From NCBI GenBank assembly GCA_041737175.1, contig JBGSSF010000025.1, forward strand, positions 124,001-188,000: a stretch of DNA of 64,000 nucleotides, written 5' to 3'. The stretch is from UBA5072 sp041737175. Its GTDB lineage: Bacteria > Bacteroidota > Bacteroidia > Bacteroidales > UBA10428. The notes beneath the pieces are model-generated. The model searched no databases and was not told the origin of the DNA. It worked only from the letters and a program-made list of their open reading frames with translations. A program made the translations under genes and the position numbers. Positions 24,839-34,248 of this stretch are shown in pieces (positions within the stretch are counted from its first letter, which is position 1; every line of letters begins with the position of its first letter).

Positions 24839-25954
24839 ATGAAATCCATAAACCTGTTTTTAATCTTACTGCTGGCATTTTCATGCAATCAACAAAGTAA
24901 AAAGGGCACTGAATTGGGTGACAATCAACAGATCATGGAGGATATACCTGATAAGCTGCCATTATCACCATTGATCGAAGGGGAGTTCCTTTTAAAAGAT
25001 GGCGCTTTTGGCGATATAATTGAGTTAACAGGATTGCAACATACTGTTAATAGGATTTTCAAAGTCGGTGAGATAGAGATGATTGCTGAAGATAGCTTTT
25101 TAATTGTTAAAAATCAAAATGATGAAAATTACTTTATGGCCTTTTCACTACCTGATTTCAGATTTATTAAATCATTTGGAAGAATGGGAAGAGGCCCACT
25201 GGAATTTCAGTTTCCTCATTTTGTTAAGTCCAATGATGATAACGCCTATAGCTATGTTTATGAGTGGAGAGGAAATAAACTATGGATGTTGGATAAAAGC
25301 TTGGAAATTAAAGAACTAGGTATTACAATACCAAAGGATGATAAAGTACTATTTGATAAGCAGTTTTATAGCCTGTCAGATAGTAACTATTATTATGTAG
25401 CCTCTACAAAGCAAGGAAAAGCTGTTTTCCAACTACAATTTTATCCTGATTCTTTAACTGACAAACTGTTCTATAATCTCTCCTTTTCAAAAGAACATAG
25501 GAATTGGGCTTCATATATCGGTGATTTCGGAGTCAACAAAGAGAAGAACCGAATGGTATATGCTTATAAGTATTTTAAACGACTTGTATTCATTGATACG
25601 GGTAGCAAAAAAACGCGAACACTTATTTTCGATGAGGAGGAAGCTAAAAAGAAAGATGTTATCAATATGCTTGGTCCCGACAATGTGACACACTACTGGG
25701 GGATGTCGGCTCAAAAGAATTATGTGTATGTTTTATACAGCGGCCGAACACCAATTGTTGTATCCAAAGAATTGAAAAAAGGCCCAGGTTATATTTATGT
25801 GGAACTATTCGACTATAACGGGAATCCTGTTCACAAATATAGGTTAGACCATTGGGGATTCTTTTGTGTCAGTAAAGATGAGAAGACCATATATTTAGCG
25901 TCAATAACAGAGGAACAGCCTTTTTATTGTTATGATATTCCGAAAGATAATTAA
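24839..25954 (+). CDS. 6-bladed beta-propeller lipoprotein (copy 5, divergent)
   Basis: A 371-residue lipoprotein with signal MKSINLFLILLLAFSC. The family hallmark is FGRMGRGPLEFQFP. Unlike the other five copies it lacks the terminal D/E-N-x-N-P-V-I end motif and ends EEQPFYCYDIPKDN, with an HKYRLDHWGFFCVS segment before. It belongs to a different branch of the family (TolB-like/BF3164-type lipoproteins may be the closer relatives). It is 9 bp downstream of copy 4. Confidence 0.78.
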   Translation: MKSINLFLILLLAFSCNQQSKKGTELGDNQQIMEDIPDKLPLSPLIEGEFLLKDGAFGDIIELTGLQHTVNRIFKVGEIEMIAEDSFLIVKNQNDENYFMAFSLPDFRFIKSFGRMGRGPLEFQFPHFVKSNDDNAYSYVYEWRGNKLWMLDKSLEIKELGITIPKDDKVLFDKQFYSLSDSNYYYVASTKQGKAVFQLQFYPDSLTDKLFYNLSFSKEHRNWASYIGDFGVNKEKNRMVYAYKYFKRLVFIDTGSKKTRTLIFDEEEAKKKDVINMLGPDNVTHYWGMSAQKNYVYVLYSGRTPIVVSKELKKGPGYIYVELFDYNGNPVHKYRLDHWGFFCVSKDEKTIYLASITEEQPFYCYDIPKDN

Positions 25955-25980
25955 TATTGAATATTCTATGACGATCTGCA

Positions 25981-26073
25981 GACCTGAAACAACATGAAAC
26001 TAACTGAAACAACCTGAAACACTCTGAAACACTCTGAAACAACCTGAAACACTCTGAAACAACCTGAAACCAC
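25981..26073. repeat. 10-bp tandem array, AACCTGAAAC type, running into a start codon
   Basis: Nine to ten units with an exact 10-bp period (AACCTGAAAC, ACTCTGAAAC, AACATGAAAC). The final degenerate unit CACATGAAAC at 26071-26080 supplies the ATG of the RND adaptor gene. No complementary GTTTCA arm is present on the left side here. Confidence 0.92.
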
Positions 26074-27141
26074 ATGAAACAAATACTCTTATCCCTGATC
26101 TGCCTGATTGTAGGTTCTTGCGCTTCCAAACAAAGCACCGACGACCAATCCGCCGAAAAACGCCAGTTCCTTGCGGAGAAGAACCCGGTTGATATTATGG
26201 TGCTGAAACGTTCCACTTTTCAGAAGGAACTGGTGAGCAACGGTAAGCTGAAAGCCAAAAGTAAAAGCATCCTGAAGTTCGGCACGGGTGAAGAACTTGT
26301 GGAACTCAACGTGAAAAACGGCGACAGGGTGCAGGCCGGACAGGTGATCGCCCGCCTGCGGCAGGACAAGCTGCTCCAGCAACTGGAACAGGCAAAAGTG
26401 GCCCTGGAACAGGCAAGGTTTGAACTGCAGGACCTGCTGATCGGACAAAACTATTCACTTGCCGACAGTGCCAAAATTCCAAAGAAAACATTTGAAACAG
26501 TTTGCATTCAATCGGGATATTCCGCTGCCAAGAGCCGACTGGCAGCAACCCGGCTCGATTATGAAGCCACAGAGCTGAAGGCCCCTTTTTCGGGCATCAT
26601 AGCCGGACTCAAATACAAATTGCATGAACAGGTGAGCAGCGGATCGGAGTTTTGCACACTGATCGATAACACATTATTCGAAGTTGAATTTCCGGTGCTC
26701 GAACCTGAACTCAATGATGTATCGGTGGGCAAGGAAGTGAAGGTCATTCCGTTCTCCATGCAGGACAAGATCTTCAAAGGCAGGATCACTGAAATCAATC
26801 CCATGGTGGACGAAAACGGCATGATACAGCTGAAGGCAACCCTGGGTCAATCGGGTCAGCTCATGGACGGCATGAACGTTCAGGTTCTTGTCGAGAATGC
26901 CGTACCCGCCCAGCTTGTCGTTCCCAAACCCGCAGTTGTGCTACGCGATAACCAGGAAGTTCTTTTTAAAATAGTCGGAGGCAAAGCCTACTGGACCTAC
27001 ATCCAAACCCTCCTCGAAAACAGCGACTCCTACTCGGTCATCGCGCATCCGGAGAAGGGGGCGACGCTGGAGCCGGGGGATACGGTGATTGTGTCGGGGA
27101 ATTTGAATTTGGCGCACGAATCAGAAATCGTTGTAAAATAG
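26074..27141 (+). CDS. RND efflux periplasmic adaptor lipoprotein
   Basis: A 355-residue membrane-fusion protein. The lipoprotein signal MKQILLSLICLIVGSC places it on the periplasmic face of the inner membrane. The lipoyl domain is split by a short hairpin: LVELNVKNGDRVQAGQVIARL before and ATELKAPFSGIIAGLKYK after. A beta-barrel (EVKVIPFSMQDKIFKGRITE) and membrane-proximal domain follow. It should link the RND permeases at 27750 and 31053 with a TolC-type channel. Confidence 0.9.
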   Translation: MKQILLSLICLIVGSCASKQSTDDQSAEKRQFLAEKNPVDIMVLKRSTFQKELVSNGKLKAKSKSILKFGTGEELVELNVKNGDRVQAGQVIARLRQDKLLQQLEQAKVALEQARFELQDLLIGQNYSLADSAKIPKKTFETVCIQSGYSAAKSRLAATRLDYEATELKAPFSGIIAGLKYKLHEQVSSGSEFCTLIDNTLFEVEFPVLEPELNDVSVGKEVKVIPFSMQDKIFKGRITEINPMVDENGMIQLKATLGQSGQLMDGMNVQVLVENAVPAQLVVPKPAVVLRDNQEVLFKIVGGKAYWTYIQTLLENSDSYSVIAHPEKGATLEPGDTVIVSGNLNLAHESEIVVK

Positions 27142-27250
27142 TTACATATAGTTTCATGTAGTCTCATGTAGTCTCATGTGGTCTCATGTGGTTTCATGTA
27201 GTCTCATGTGGTTTCATGTGGTTTCATGTGGTTTCAGATGGTTTCATATT
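27141..27250. repeat. 10-bp tandem array, GTTTCATGTG type (left arm of S23 gene 2)
   Basis: About ten units (GTTTCATGTG with GTCTCATGTA variants) begin at the adaptor stop codon with an exact 10-bp period. The arm is complementary in phase to the CCTGAAACAA array at 27680-27745 on the other side of the S23 gene. Confidence 0.92.
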
Positions 27251-27294
27251 GTTAATAGATATTAATCAGTAATTCAAAGTAATATAATACAAAC

Positions 27295-27690
27295 ATGTCA
27301 ACCGTTAGCAGATTTGAAGATTTAGAGATATGGAAAATTGCACGATCCATTTGTCGTGATATTTATTTTCTGACAAATACTAAACCATTTAAAAATGACT
27401 TCTCATTAGTTGATCAAATTAAAAGATCAAGTGGTTCCATTATGGACAATATTGCTGAAGGTTTTGAAAGAGATGGCAAAAAGGAATTTGGGCAGTTTTT
27501 ATCTTTTTCTAAAGGATCAGCCGGAGAAACCCGATCTCAATTATATAGGGCATTTGATTATTCCTATATTACTGAAGATCAATTGATCAATCTGAAAAAC
27601 CAATTAATGCAATTGAGCACTAAAATAAGGAATATGATGGCTTATTTGAAGCAATCAACTTATAGTGGAACAAAATTCAAAACAACCTGA
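27295..27690 (+). CDS. Four-helix-bundle (S23/23S rRNA intervening-sequence type) protein 2
   Basis: A 131-residue helical protein. The core is VDQIKRSSGSIMDNIAEGFE followed by KKEFGQFLSFSKGSAGETRSQL, diagnostic of the S23 family. It starts with FEDLEIWKIAR. Its last residues (KTT) and its TGA stop are encoded by the first units of the TGAAAC array. The gene separates the RND adaptor from its permease, in the same way that S23 gene 1 separates the ABC exporter from HlyD, and again it is enclosed by inverted low-complexity arms. Confidence 0.9.
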   Translation: MSTVSRFEDLEIWKIARSICRDIYFLTNTKPFKNDFSLVDQIKRSSGSIMDNIAEGFERDGKKEFGQFLSFSKGSAGETRSQLYRAFDYSYITEDQLINLKNQLMQLSTKIRNMMAYLKQSTYSGTKFKTT

Positions 27691-27745
27691 AACAACCTGA
27701 AACAACCTGAAACAACCTGAAACAACCTGAAACAACCTGAAACAA
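27680..27745. repeat. 10-bp tandem array, AACAACCTGA type (right arm of S23 gene 2)
   Basis: Six nearly perfect units of AACAACCTGA. The first supplies the stop codon of the S23 gene, and the last ends 5 bp before the ATG of the RND permease. It is the most homogeneous array in the window, which suggests recent expansion. Confidence 0.93.
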
Positions 27746-27749
27746 AACC

Positions 27750-30700
27750 ATGGTCCGATTCCTCATAAACAAACCGATTGCCGTTACCATGACTTTCCTG
27801 GCTTTACTGGTGCTCGGGATCATTGCTACGCTCCGATTGCCTGTATCGTTGATGCCGGATGTGGATATTCCAAAAATTACGGTGCATGTAAGTGCGGAAA
27901 ACCTGTCGGCAAGAGAACTCGAGAATGCCATTGTCGGCCAGTTCAGGCTGCAGCTCATGCAAGTTGCGCACCTGGCCGATATTAAAAGCGAAACGCGCGA
28001 TGGCAACGCAGTCATCAAGCTTGACTTCGACTATGGCACGAATATAGATTATGCATTTATTGAGGTTAATGAGAAAATCGACCGCGGAATGGCCAATCTA
28101 CCGGTATCGGTCGACAGACCCCGCGTAATCAAAGCCAGTGCTACTGACATTCCGGTCTTTTACCTGAACCTTACACTGAAGAAGAAATCGATACAAAGTA
28201 CAGTCAGGGACGAACTTTTCCCTGTCACACAGGAATTTTCGGACCTCAGCAATTTTGCGGGACAAGTAATCCGAAAGAGGATTGAACAATTGCCCCAGGT
28301 TGCCATTGCCGATATCAGCGGACAGGTGTTTCCCGAAATCCTGATACTGCCCGATATGAACAAACTGGAGGGCCGTGGCATACGCATCCCCGATATTGAG
28401 AAAGCACTGGTGGAAAATAACATGAGTCTCGGTAATTTGCTGATACAGGATGGCCAGTACCAGTATAACGTTCGTTTTGGCAATGAGATTCAAACCCGGC
28501 AGGACATTGCCGATATTTACCTTAAAGATAGTAGTCGCCTTTTTCAACTGAAAGATATCGCAACGGTTGTACAACATCCGCAAAAAAGAAAGGGCATGGT
28601 GGTTTCCGATGGCAAAGATGCTGTTACCATGGCCATCATTAAACAATCGGATGCCCGGATGAGCGAACTGAAAAAGGAACTGAAGAACCTGACTGAAATA
28701 TTCCGTACCGATTATCCCGGTATCGAATTCACGATAACCCGCGATCAGACCCAACTCCTTGACTTTTCTATACGAAATCTAAGTCAAAGCCTCTACCTGG
28801 GCGCCTTTTTGGCTTTCATCGTGATGTTCCTCTTTCTAAAGAACTACAAGTCACCCTGGCTGGTGGGGATTACCATTCCCGCTGCTCTCATTATATCGCT
28901 CCTGTTTTTTCATGTGGCCGGACTTACCCTGAATGTTGTTTCATTGGCCGGGCTGGTGCTGGGCATCAGCATCATGACCGATAATTCGATTGTTGTGATC
29001 GACAACATCTCTCAGCACCTTGAACGGGGAAGCAACCTTGATGTAGCGTGCATTAACGGCACCAACGAGGTATTCCGGCCCATGCTCAGCGCCGTGTTCA
29101 CAACCTGTGCCGTTTATATTCCGCTTATTTTCATCGGGGGAATCACCGGGGCGTTGTTTTACGATCAGGCCGTTGCCATAACCATCAGCCAGTTTGTTTC
29201 ACTTTTCATCGGAGTTACCGTTCTGCCTGTTTATTACAAACTGATGTTTCAGAACGGCAAGCCGGGAGAATTAAGTGGTGTGCTGCACCGGATCAATGAA
29301 CTTGACTATGGTAAACTGTATGAGAAAGGGTTTAAATTTGTGATGAGGCATCAGGCAGCCAGTATATTGGCTGTAATATTCATGCTGGCAGGCGCAGCAA
29401 TTCTTTTTCTGAACCTAAACAAGACCAAGCTTCCCCTGATCGTTAAGGATGAAACCATGGTGAGTATCGACTGGAATGAACGTTTGAATATTGAAGAGAA
29501 TAACAGGAGAGTGCAGGAGATTATCGCCGGAGTCGGAGATCACCTCATCCACAATTCATGTATCATTGGTGAACAGCAGTTCCTGCTTGATCACCACGCC
29601 CCCAAATCAGGATCAGAAGCCCTTGTATATCTTAAAGCCAAAACACCGGCTGCCCTCGATTCAGTGCTTGTCAGCATCAGGAGTGTGATGGAAAAGAACT
29701 TCAGTCAGGCAGGTTATGCCTTTGAGGATGCCGGTAACATCTTCGATCAGCTTTTTGGCGACGACCAGCCGCCACTCATGGTGAGACTCAGGGCTACCGG
29801 TGACTTTGGACCAGCAGGAAACAACTATCTCAAAGATGCGGTGGATGATCTGCAGGATGCATTGCCCGGCACAAGCATCCGGGATATTATTTGGCAGGAA
29901 CAGATGGTCCTCAGGGCCGATGCCTCTTTGCTGGCCCTGTATGAAGTTACCTATGATCAGGTTTTTGGTGCGCTCCGACGTGCTTTCAGGGAAAATGAAC
30001 TTATGCTGATCACCGGGAACCAGAACTTCGTGCCTGTTATCCTGGGTGAAAAGCCGGGGTATATACGTGACGTCATTGCCGGCCTTACCGTTTCGAACAA
30101 AAAGAATGCAGAGATTCCCCTGAATATTTTGCTGAAGGAAGAATCGGGCATCGACCTGAAAACTATCATTGCCGGTCAGGAAGGTGAATATTATCCCGTT
30201 TCGGTGGAGGTACCCGCCGGAGAGGTGCGCAAAACACAGGCAGAAGTGCGTGAAATGCTTGTCAAAAAGGGAAGGTTTGAAGCAGGATTTACGGGTTCCT
30301 TTTTCTCAAACCGGAATTTGTTGAAACAATTGATCGTCATTTTCGCCATTTCGCTGGCATTGCTTTATTTTATCCTGGCCTCACAATTTGAATCGTTGAC
30401 GCTTCCGCTGATCGTGCTGCTCGAAATTCCCGTTGACCTTTTCGGGGCTTTCTTTTTTCTGAAACTTTTCGGTGAGGGAATCAACCTCATGTCGATGATC
30501 GGTATTGTGGTGATGAGCGGTGTGGTGATCAACGATTCGATCCTGAAAGTTGATACCTTCAATCAACTGATGAAGGAGGGATATCCGCTCATGAAAGCCC
30601 TGATGGTGGGCGGTCAGCGCAGGCTGAAACCCATAGTAATGACTGCACTTACCGCCATACTCGCTCTCTTGCCCTTACTGTTCTTCGGGGGTATCGGTGC

Positions 30701-30806
30701 GGATCTGCAGAAACCCATGGCGCTGACAATAATCGGGGGGATGATCGTGGGAACGGTGGTGAGTTTGTATGTGGTGCCGTTGGGGTATTATTATTTGAGA
30801 AAATAG
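27750..30806 (+). CDS. RND-family efflux permease 1
   Basis: A 1018-residue inner-membrane RND transporter with the usual duplicated 6+6 helix layout and two periplasmic loops. The transmembrane helix 4 motif reads IMTDNSIVVIDN and keeps one acidic residue (Asp411) of the AcrB proton relay, the second being Asn. Helix 10 reads GVVINDSILKVD, with Asp where AcrB has Asn and Asn in place of its Lys. The sequence is closer to the AcrB/CusA-like clade of Bacteroidota. Substrate unknown. It is followed by a second, different RND permease. Confidence 0.92.
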   Translation: MVRFLINKPIAVTMTFLALLVLGIIATLRLPVSLMPDVDIPKITVHVSAENLSARELENAIVGQFRLQLMQVAHLADIKSETRDGNAVIKLDFDYGTNIDYAFIEVNEKIDRGMANLPVSVDRPRVIKASATDIPVFYLNLTLKKKSIQSTVRDELFPVTQEFSDLSNFAGQVIRKRIEQLPQVAIADISGQVFPEILILPDMNKLEGRGIRIPDIEKALVENNMSLGNLLIQDGQYQYNVRFGNEIQTRQDIADIYLKDSSRLFQLKDIATVVQHPQKRKGMVVSDGKDAVTMAIIKQSDARMSELKKELKNLTEIFRTDYPGIEFTITRDQTQLLDFSIRNLSQSLYLGAFLAFIVMFLFLKNYKSPWLVGITIPAALIISLLFFHVAGLTLNVVSLAGLVLGISIMTDNSIVVIDNISQHLERGSNLDVACINGTNEVFRPMLSAVFTTCAVYIPLIFIGGITGALFYDQAVAITISQFVSLFIGVTVLPVYYKLMFQNGKPGELSGVLHRINELDYGKLYEKGFKFVMRHQAASILAVIFMLAGAAILFLNLNKTKLPLIVKDETMVSIDWNERLNIEENNRRVQEIIAGVGDHLIHNSCIIGEQQFLLDHHAPKSGSEALVYLKAKTPAALDSVLVSIRSVMEKNFSQAGYAFEDAGNIFDQLFGDDQPPLMVRLRATGDFGPAGNNYLKDAVDDLQDALPGTSIRDIIWQEQMVLRADASLLALYEVTYDQVFGALRRAFRENELMLITGNQNFVPVILGEKPGYIRDVIAGLTVSNKKNAEIPLNILLKEESGIDLKTIIAGQEGEYYPVSVEVPAGEVRKTQAEVREMLVKKGRFEAGFTGSFFSNRNLLKQLIVIFAISLALLYFILASQFESLTLPLIVLLEIPVDLFGAFFFLKLFGEGINLMSMIGIVVMSGVVINDSILKVDTFNQLMKEGYPLMKALMVGGQRRLKPIVMTALTAILALLPLLFFGGIGADLQKPMALTIIGGMIVGTVVSLYVVPLGYYYLRK

Positions 30807-30807
30807 T

Positions 30808-31045
30808 TTAATGTTTCATGTAGTTTCATGTGGTTTCATGTGGTTTCATAGGGTTTCATGTGGTTTCAAAAGGTTTCATGTGGTTTCATAGGGTTTCATA
30901 TGGTTTCATATAGTTTCATGTGGTTCCCAAAATAAGTAAACTACCTGAAACTAACTGAAACAACCTGAAACAATCTGAAACTAACTGAAACTAACTGAAA
31001 CACCCTGAAACAACCTGAAACACCCTGAAACAATCTGAAACAAAA
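30808..31045. repeat. Inverted pair of 10-bp tandem arrays between RND genes
   Basis: The left arm (30808-30928) has about twelve units of the GTTTCATGTG type. The right arm (30941-31045) has about ten units of the CAACCTGAAA type. Only about 12 bp separate the arms. The arrangement matches 23391-23600 and the arms of S23 gene 2, but no gene lies between. The right arm ends 8 bp before the next ATG. Confidence 0.92.
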
Positions 31046-31052
31046 AAACTGA

Positions 31053-34000
31053 ATGTCAAAATCTAAGTTATCGGCTTTTTCCGTCCTGATCTGGTCCGTA
31101 GTCCTGATGCTCGTCGGACTGGGACTGGTTCCGCTGCTTAATGTGCAGCTGAGCCCGTCGCGGTCTGAACCTGCCATCCATGTCACTTATTTCTGGCCCG
31201 ATGCCTCGGCAAGGATCATTGAACAGGAAGTCACTTCCAAACTCGAAGGCGTATTCAGCGCTGTTAAAGGACTGAAAGACATATCCTCCGTTTCATCCAA
31301 GGGAAACGGCACCATTGACCTTACTTTCAAGAAAAATACAAGTCTCGATGCTGTTCGTTTTGAGGTTGCCACGCTCATTCGAAGAGTTTATAAAGAATTG
31401 CCCAAACAGGTTACTTACCCGCAACTGTCGGTTGGATCAGGAGGCAGGAGAAGAACGCCTGTACTCACCTATACGCTGAATGCCAGCGCCAGTCCGTTTT
31501 TCATACAACAATACGCCGAGAATAACCTGGTTCCGAAATTATCTGCCATCCAGGGAGTGAATGAAGTTGCCGTATACGGGGCTACCCTTTACGAATGGGC
31601 AATTACCTATGATCCGGTAAAGCTTCACACATTCGGCATTAAAGTTAACGGTATGGCTTCCGCAATCAATACGTATTTCAGGCGGGATATCGCCGGGGTG
31701 GGAGAGGACAGGCAGGAGATAACCGGGGTCAATGAGCTAAGGGTAGTATTGCAAAACTCGGGAACAACCAACCGGGAATGGCAGGACATTCCCATTTCCG
31801 CTGACCATGGCCGCATCATTCATCTTTCCGATGTGGCCACCGTGCGTTACCGTGAGCAACAACCCTCGAATTATTACAGGATCAACGGATTGAATGCTAT
31901 TTTCATGGTCGTTTATGCCGAAGATGGCGCCAACACCCTGCAGGTAAGCAAAAAGGTGAAGGAGGAAACCGAAAAGCTGCGCATGAACCTTGCTCAGGGC
32001 TATTCCATTTTATTGGCCACCGATAACACCGTTTATCTGGCTAAGGAACTCCGTACGATAGGCTGGCGCACCCTGGCTTCGATGCTGGTTCTGCTGATTT
32101 TTGTGCTGGCTGTAAGCCGGCAATGGCGCTATCTCACCCTGATCACTTTTAGCCTTTTCGCAAACCTGGTCATTGCCGTAATATTTTACTACCTACTGAA
32201 GCTTGAAATCCACTTGTATTCCCTCGCGGGCATCAGTGTCTCGTTTGGTTTGATCATCACCAACAGCATTGTAATGATCGATCATTTCAGGTATCATCGT
32301 AACAAATCCGTATTTCTGGCTATACTGGCAGCTACTTTAACAACCATCGGATCGCTGTGTGTTATATTCTTTCTTGAGGAAAAGCAACGCATCAACCTCA
32401 CCGACTTCGCCTGGGTAATGATCGTGAACCTGGCTGTCTCCATGGTTATTGCCCTCTGGTTTATCCCTTCCCTGATGGAAAAACTTCCGCTGCGCGAGAA
32501 AGTTACAAGGTTATTTATCCGAAGGAAGAAACAGGTGATCCGGTTCAACCGGATATATCTGAGAGCGATAAAACTTGCAAGGCGCTACAAATGGGCATTC
32601 ATCATTATACTGATACTTGGTTTTGGCATTCCCGTTCACTGGCTGCCTGAAAAAATCGACAAGGATACCGAAATTGCCAGGTTATACAACCGAACCATCG
32701 GGAATGATTGGGTTAAAAAGAGGGCCAGACCGGTGGCTGAAAAAGTATTTGGCGGTTCACTCCGGTTGTTCTCACAGAACGTTTACAACAGCTCATTTTA
32801 CAGTGAACCACAGCGCACTACTTTGTATGTAAATGGCAGCATGCCCGAGGGATGCACGGTACAGCAGCTGAATGAGGCCATTCTGAAGATGGAAAATTAC
32901 ATCAGCCGGTATGAGGAAGTTCAGATCTTTCAAACCTCTGTTTCTGATTACCGGAATGCTTCGATAGTCATTCAATTTAAACCTGAATTTGAAAATGGTT
33001 CATTCCCTTTTTACCTGAAAGAAGCGCTTACTACCAAAGCAATTAACCTGGGCGGGGTGGACTGGGGAATTTACGGAGTGGGACAGGGTTTCAGCAATGC
33101 CTTGTACACAGGTTTCCTGGGCAACAGGATTGTGCTTGAAGGTTACAATTATGATCATCTGTATGCCTATGCCACTGATCTTACAGAACGGTTAAAGAAA
33201 AACCAGCGGGTCGGCAGAATTGAAATAACAGTGAAAGATGACTGGGATGTTCAGGTGCTGAATGAGTATTACCTGATGGTTGATCCGCGCAGTTTTGCCC
33301 TGCAGAACTATACCCTGAATGATTATTATTCATTTCTGCAGAGCAGGTTGTACCAGCAGCAACTGGATCCGGTGTATGATGAAAAAGGAGTTACACCTGT
33401 GGTGCTTGTGTCAGGAGAATCGGCAAAATACAACACCTGGTGGATCAGAAACGGTCCTGTGGAAACTGGTGATAAAACTTCCAAACTTCTGTCCATGGGC
33501 AGCATCAGCAAACGCAGGATGGGAAATGACATTTACAGGCTTAATCAACAGTACAGGCTGGTAGTGGCCTACGATTTTATTGGCCCCGGTGAACTGGCGC
33601 AGCGGGTTCTAAAACGGAATGTCGAAGAAACGACGGGCCTGCTTCCGCTGGGTTATAAGGCAAGTGACTACCGGTATACCTGGTGGTGGAAGGAGGATGA
33701 AAAGCAGTATTATTTAATTCTGCTGGTTGTGCTGATCATCTACTTCATTTGTGCCATATTGCTCGAATCGCTGTTGCAGCCCCTGGCCATCATGGCCATG
33801 ATACCTGTGGCATTTATCGGGGAGTTCCTGACCTTTTACCTGTTCGGATTTAATTTTGACCAGGGTGGTTTTGCCGCGTTTATCCTTTTGTGCGGCATTG
33901 TGGTGAATTCGGGAATATACATTATCAATGACTATAACAATCTCAGACGCAACAAGCCTAATCAACCCTTGCTAACCTTGTATCTGAAAGCATATAACCA

Positions 34001-34181
34001 GAAAATCCTGCCGGTGATCCTTACGACCCTATCAACTATTCTTGGACTTGTTCCCTTTGTCTGGGGTGGCCAGCAACAGGTTTTCTGGTTTGCCTTCGCT
34101 GCGGGGACGATTGGCGGGTTGATCTTTTCACTTATAGCATTGTTGATTTACCAACCGTTGTTTTTAAAATTTGCGAAATAA
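31053..34181 (+). CDS. RND-family efflux permease 2, proton-relay residues replaced
   Basis: A 1042-residue RND permease with the full 12-helix layout. In helix 4 the AcrB DD pair corresponds to Thr403-Asn404 (IITNSIVMIDH), and helix 10 reads GIVVNSGIYIIND with no charge at the Lys/Asn positions. By eye the proton-translocating residues are therefore missing, while the rest of the protein is intact. It may work as the non-energised partner of permease 1 in a mixed trimer. The gene shares the operon with permease 1 and the adaptor at 26074. Confidence 0.9.
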   Translation: MSKSKLSAFSVLIWSVVLMLVGLGLVPLLNVQLSPSRSEPAIHVTYFWPDASARIIEQEVTSKLEGVFSAVKGLKDISSVSSKGNGTIDLTFKKNTSLDAVRFEVATLIRRVYKELPKQVTYPQLSVGSGGRRRTPVLTYTLNASASPFFIQQYAENNLVPKLSAIQGVNEVAVYGATLYEWAITYDPVKLHTFGIKVNGMASAINTYFRRDIAGVGEDRQEITGVNELRVVLQNSGTTNREWQDIPISADHGRIIHLSDVATVRYREQQPSNYYRINGLNAIFMVVYAEDGANTLQVSKKVKEETEKLRMNLAQGYSILLATDNTVYLAKELRTIGWRTLASMLVLLIFVLAVSRQWRYLTLITFSLFANLVIAVIFYYLLKLEIHLYSLAGISVSFGLIITNSIVMIDHFRYHRNKSVFLAILAATLTTIGSLCVIFFLEEKQRINLTDFAWVMIVNLAVSMVIALWFIPSLMEKLPLREKVTRLFIRRKKQVIRFNRIYLRAIKLARRYKWAFIIILILGFGIPVHWLPEKIDKDTEIARLYNRTIGNDWVKKRARPVAEKVFGGSLRLFSQNVYNSSFYSEPQRTTLYVNGSMPEGCTVQQLNEAILKMENYISRYEEVQIFQTSVSDYRNASIVIQFKPEFENGSFPFYLKEALTTKAINLGGVDWGIYGVGQGFSNALYTGFLGNRIVLEGYNYDHLYAYATDLTERLKKNQRVGRIEITVKDDWDVQVLNEYYLMVDPRSFALQNYTLNDYYSFLQSRLYQQQLDPVYDEKGVTPVVLVSGESAKYNTWWIRNGPVETGDKTSKLLSMGSISKRRMGNDIYRLNQQYRLVVAYDFIGPGELAQRVLKRNVEETTGLLPLGYKASDYRYTWWWKEDEKQYYLILLVVLIIYFICAILLESLLQPLAIMAMIPVAFIGEFLTFYLFGFNFDQGGFAAFILLCGIVVNSGIYIINDYNNLRRNKPNQPLLTLYLKAYNQKILPVILTTLSTILGLVPFVWGGQQQVFWFAFAAGTIGGLIFSLIALLIYQPLFLKFAK

Positions 34182-34248
34182 GCGTGGAAGACCTTCAATG
34201 CATCGGATTAATGTCGGTTTCAGTTAGAAAACCCTAAAATACATAATA

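Noticed and set aside
23391..31045. CRISPR array at the 10-bp repeats
   Set aside because: Unit length is 10 bp with no unique spacers of CRISPR size and no cas genes nearby; these are plain tandem arrays.
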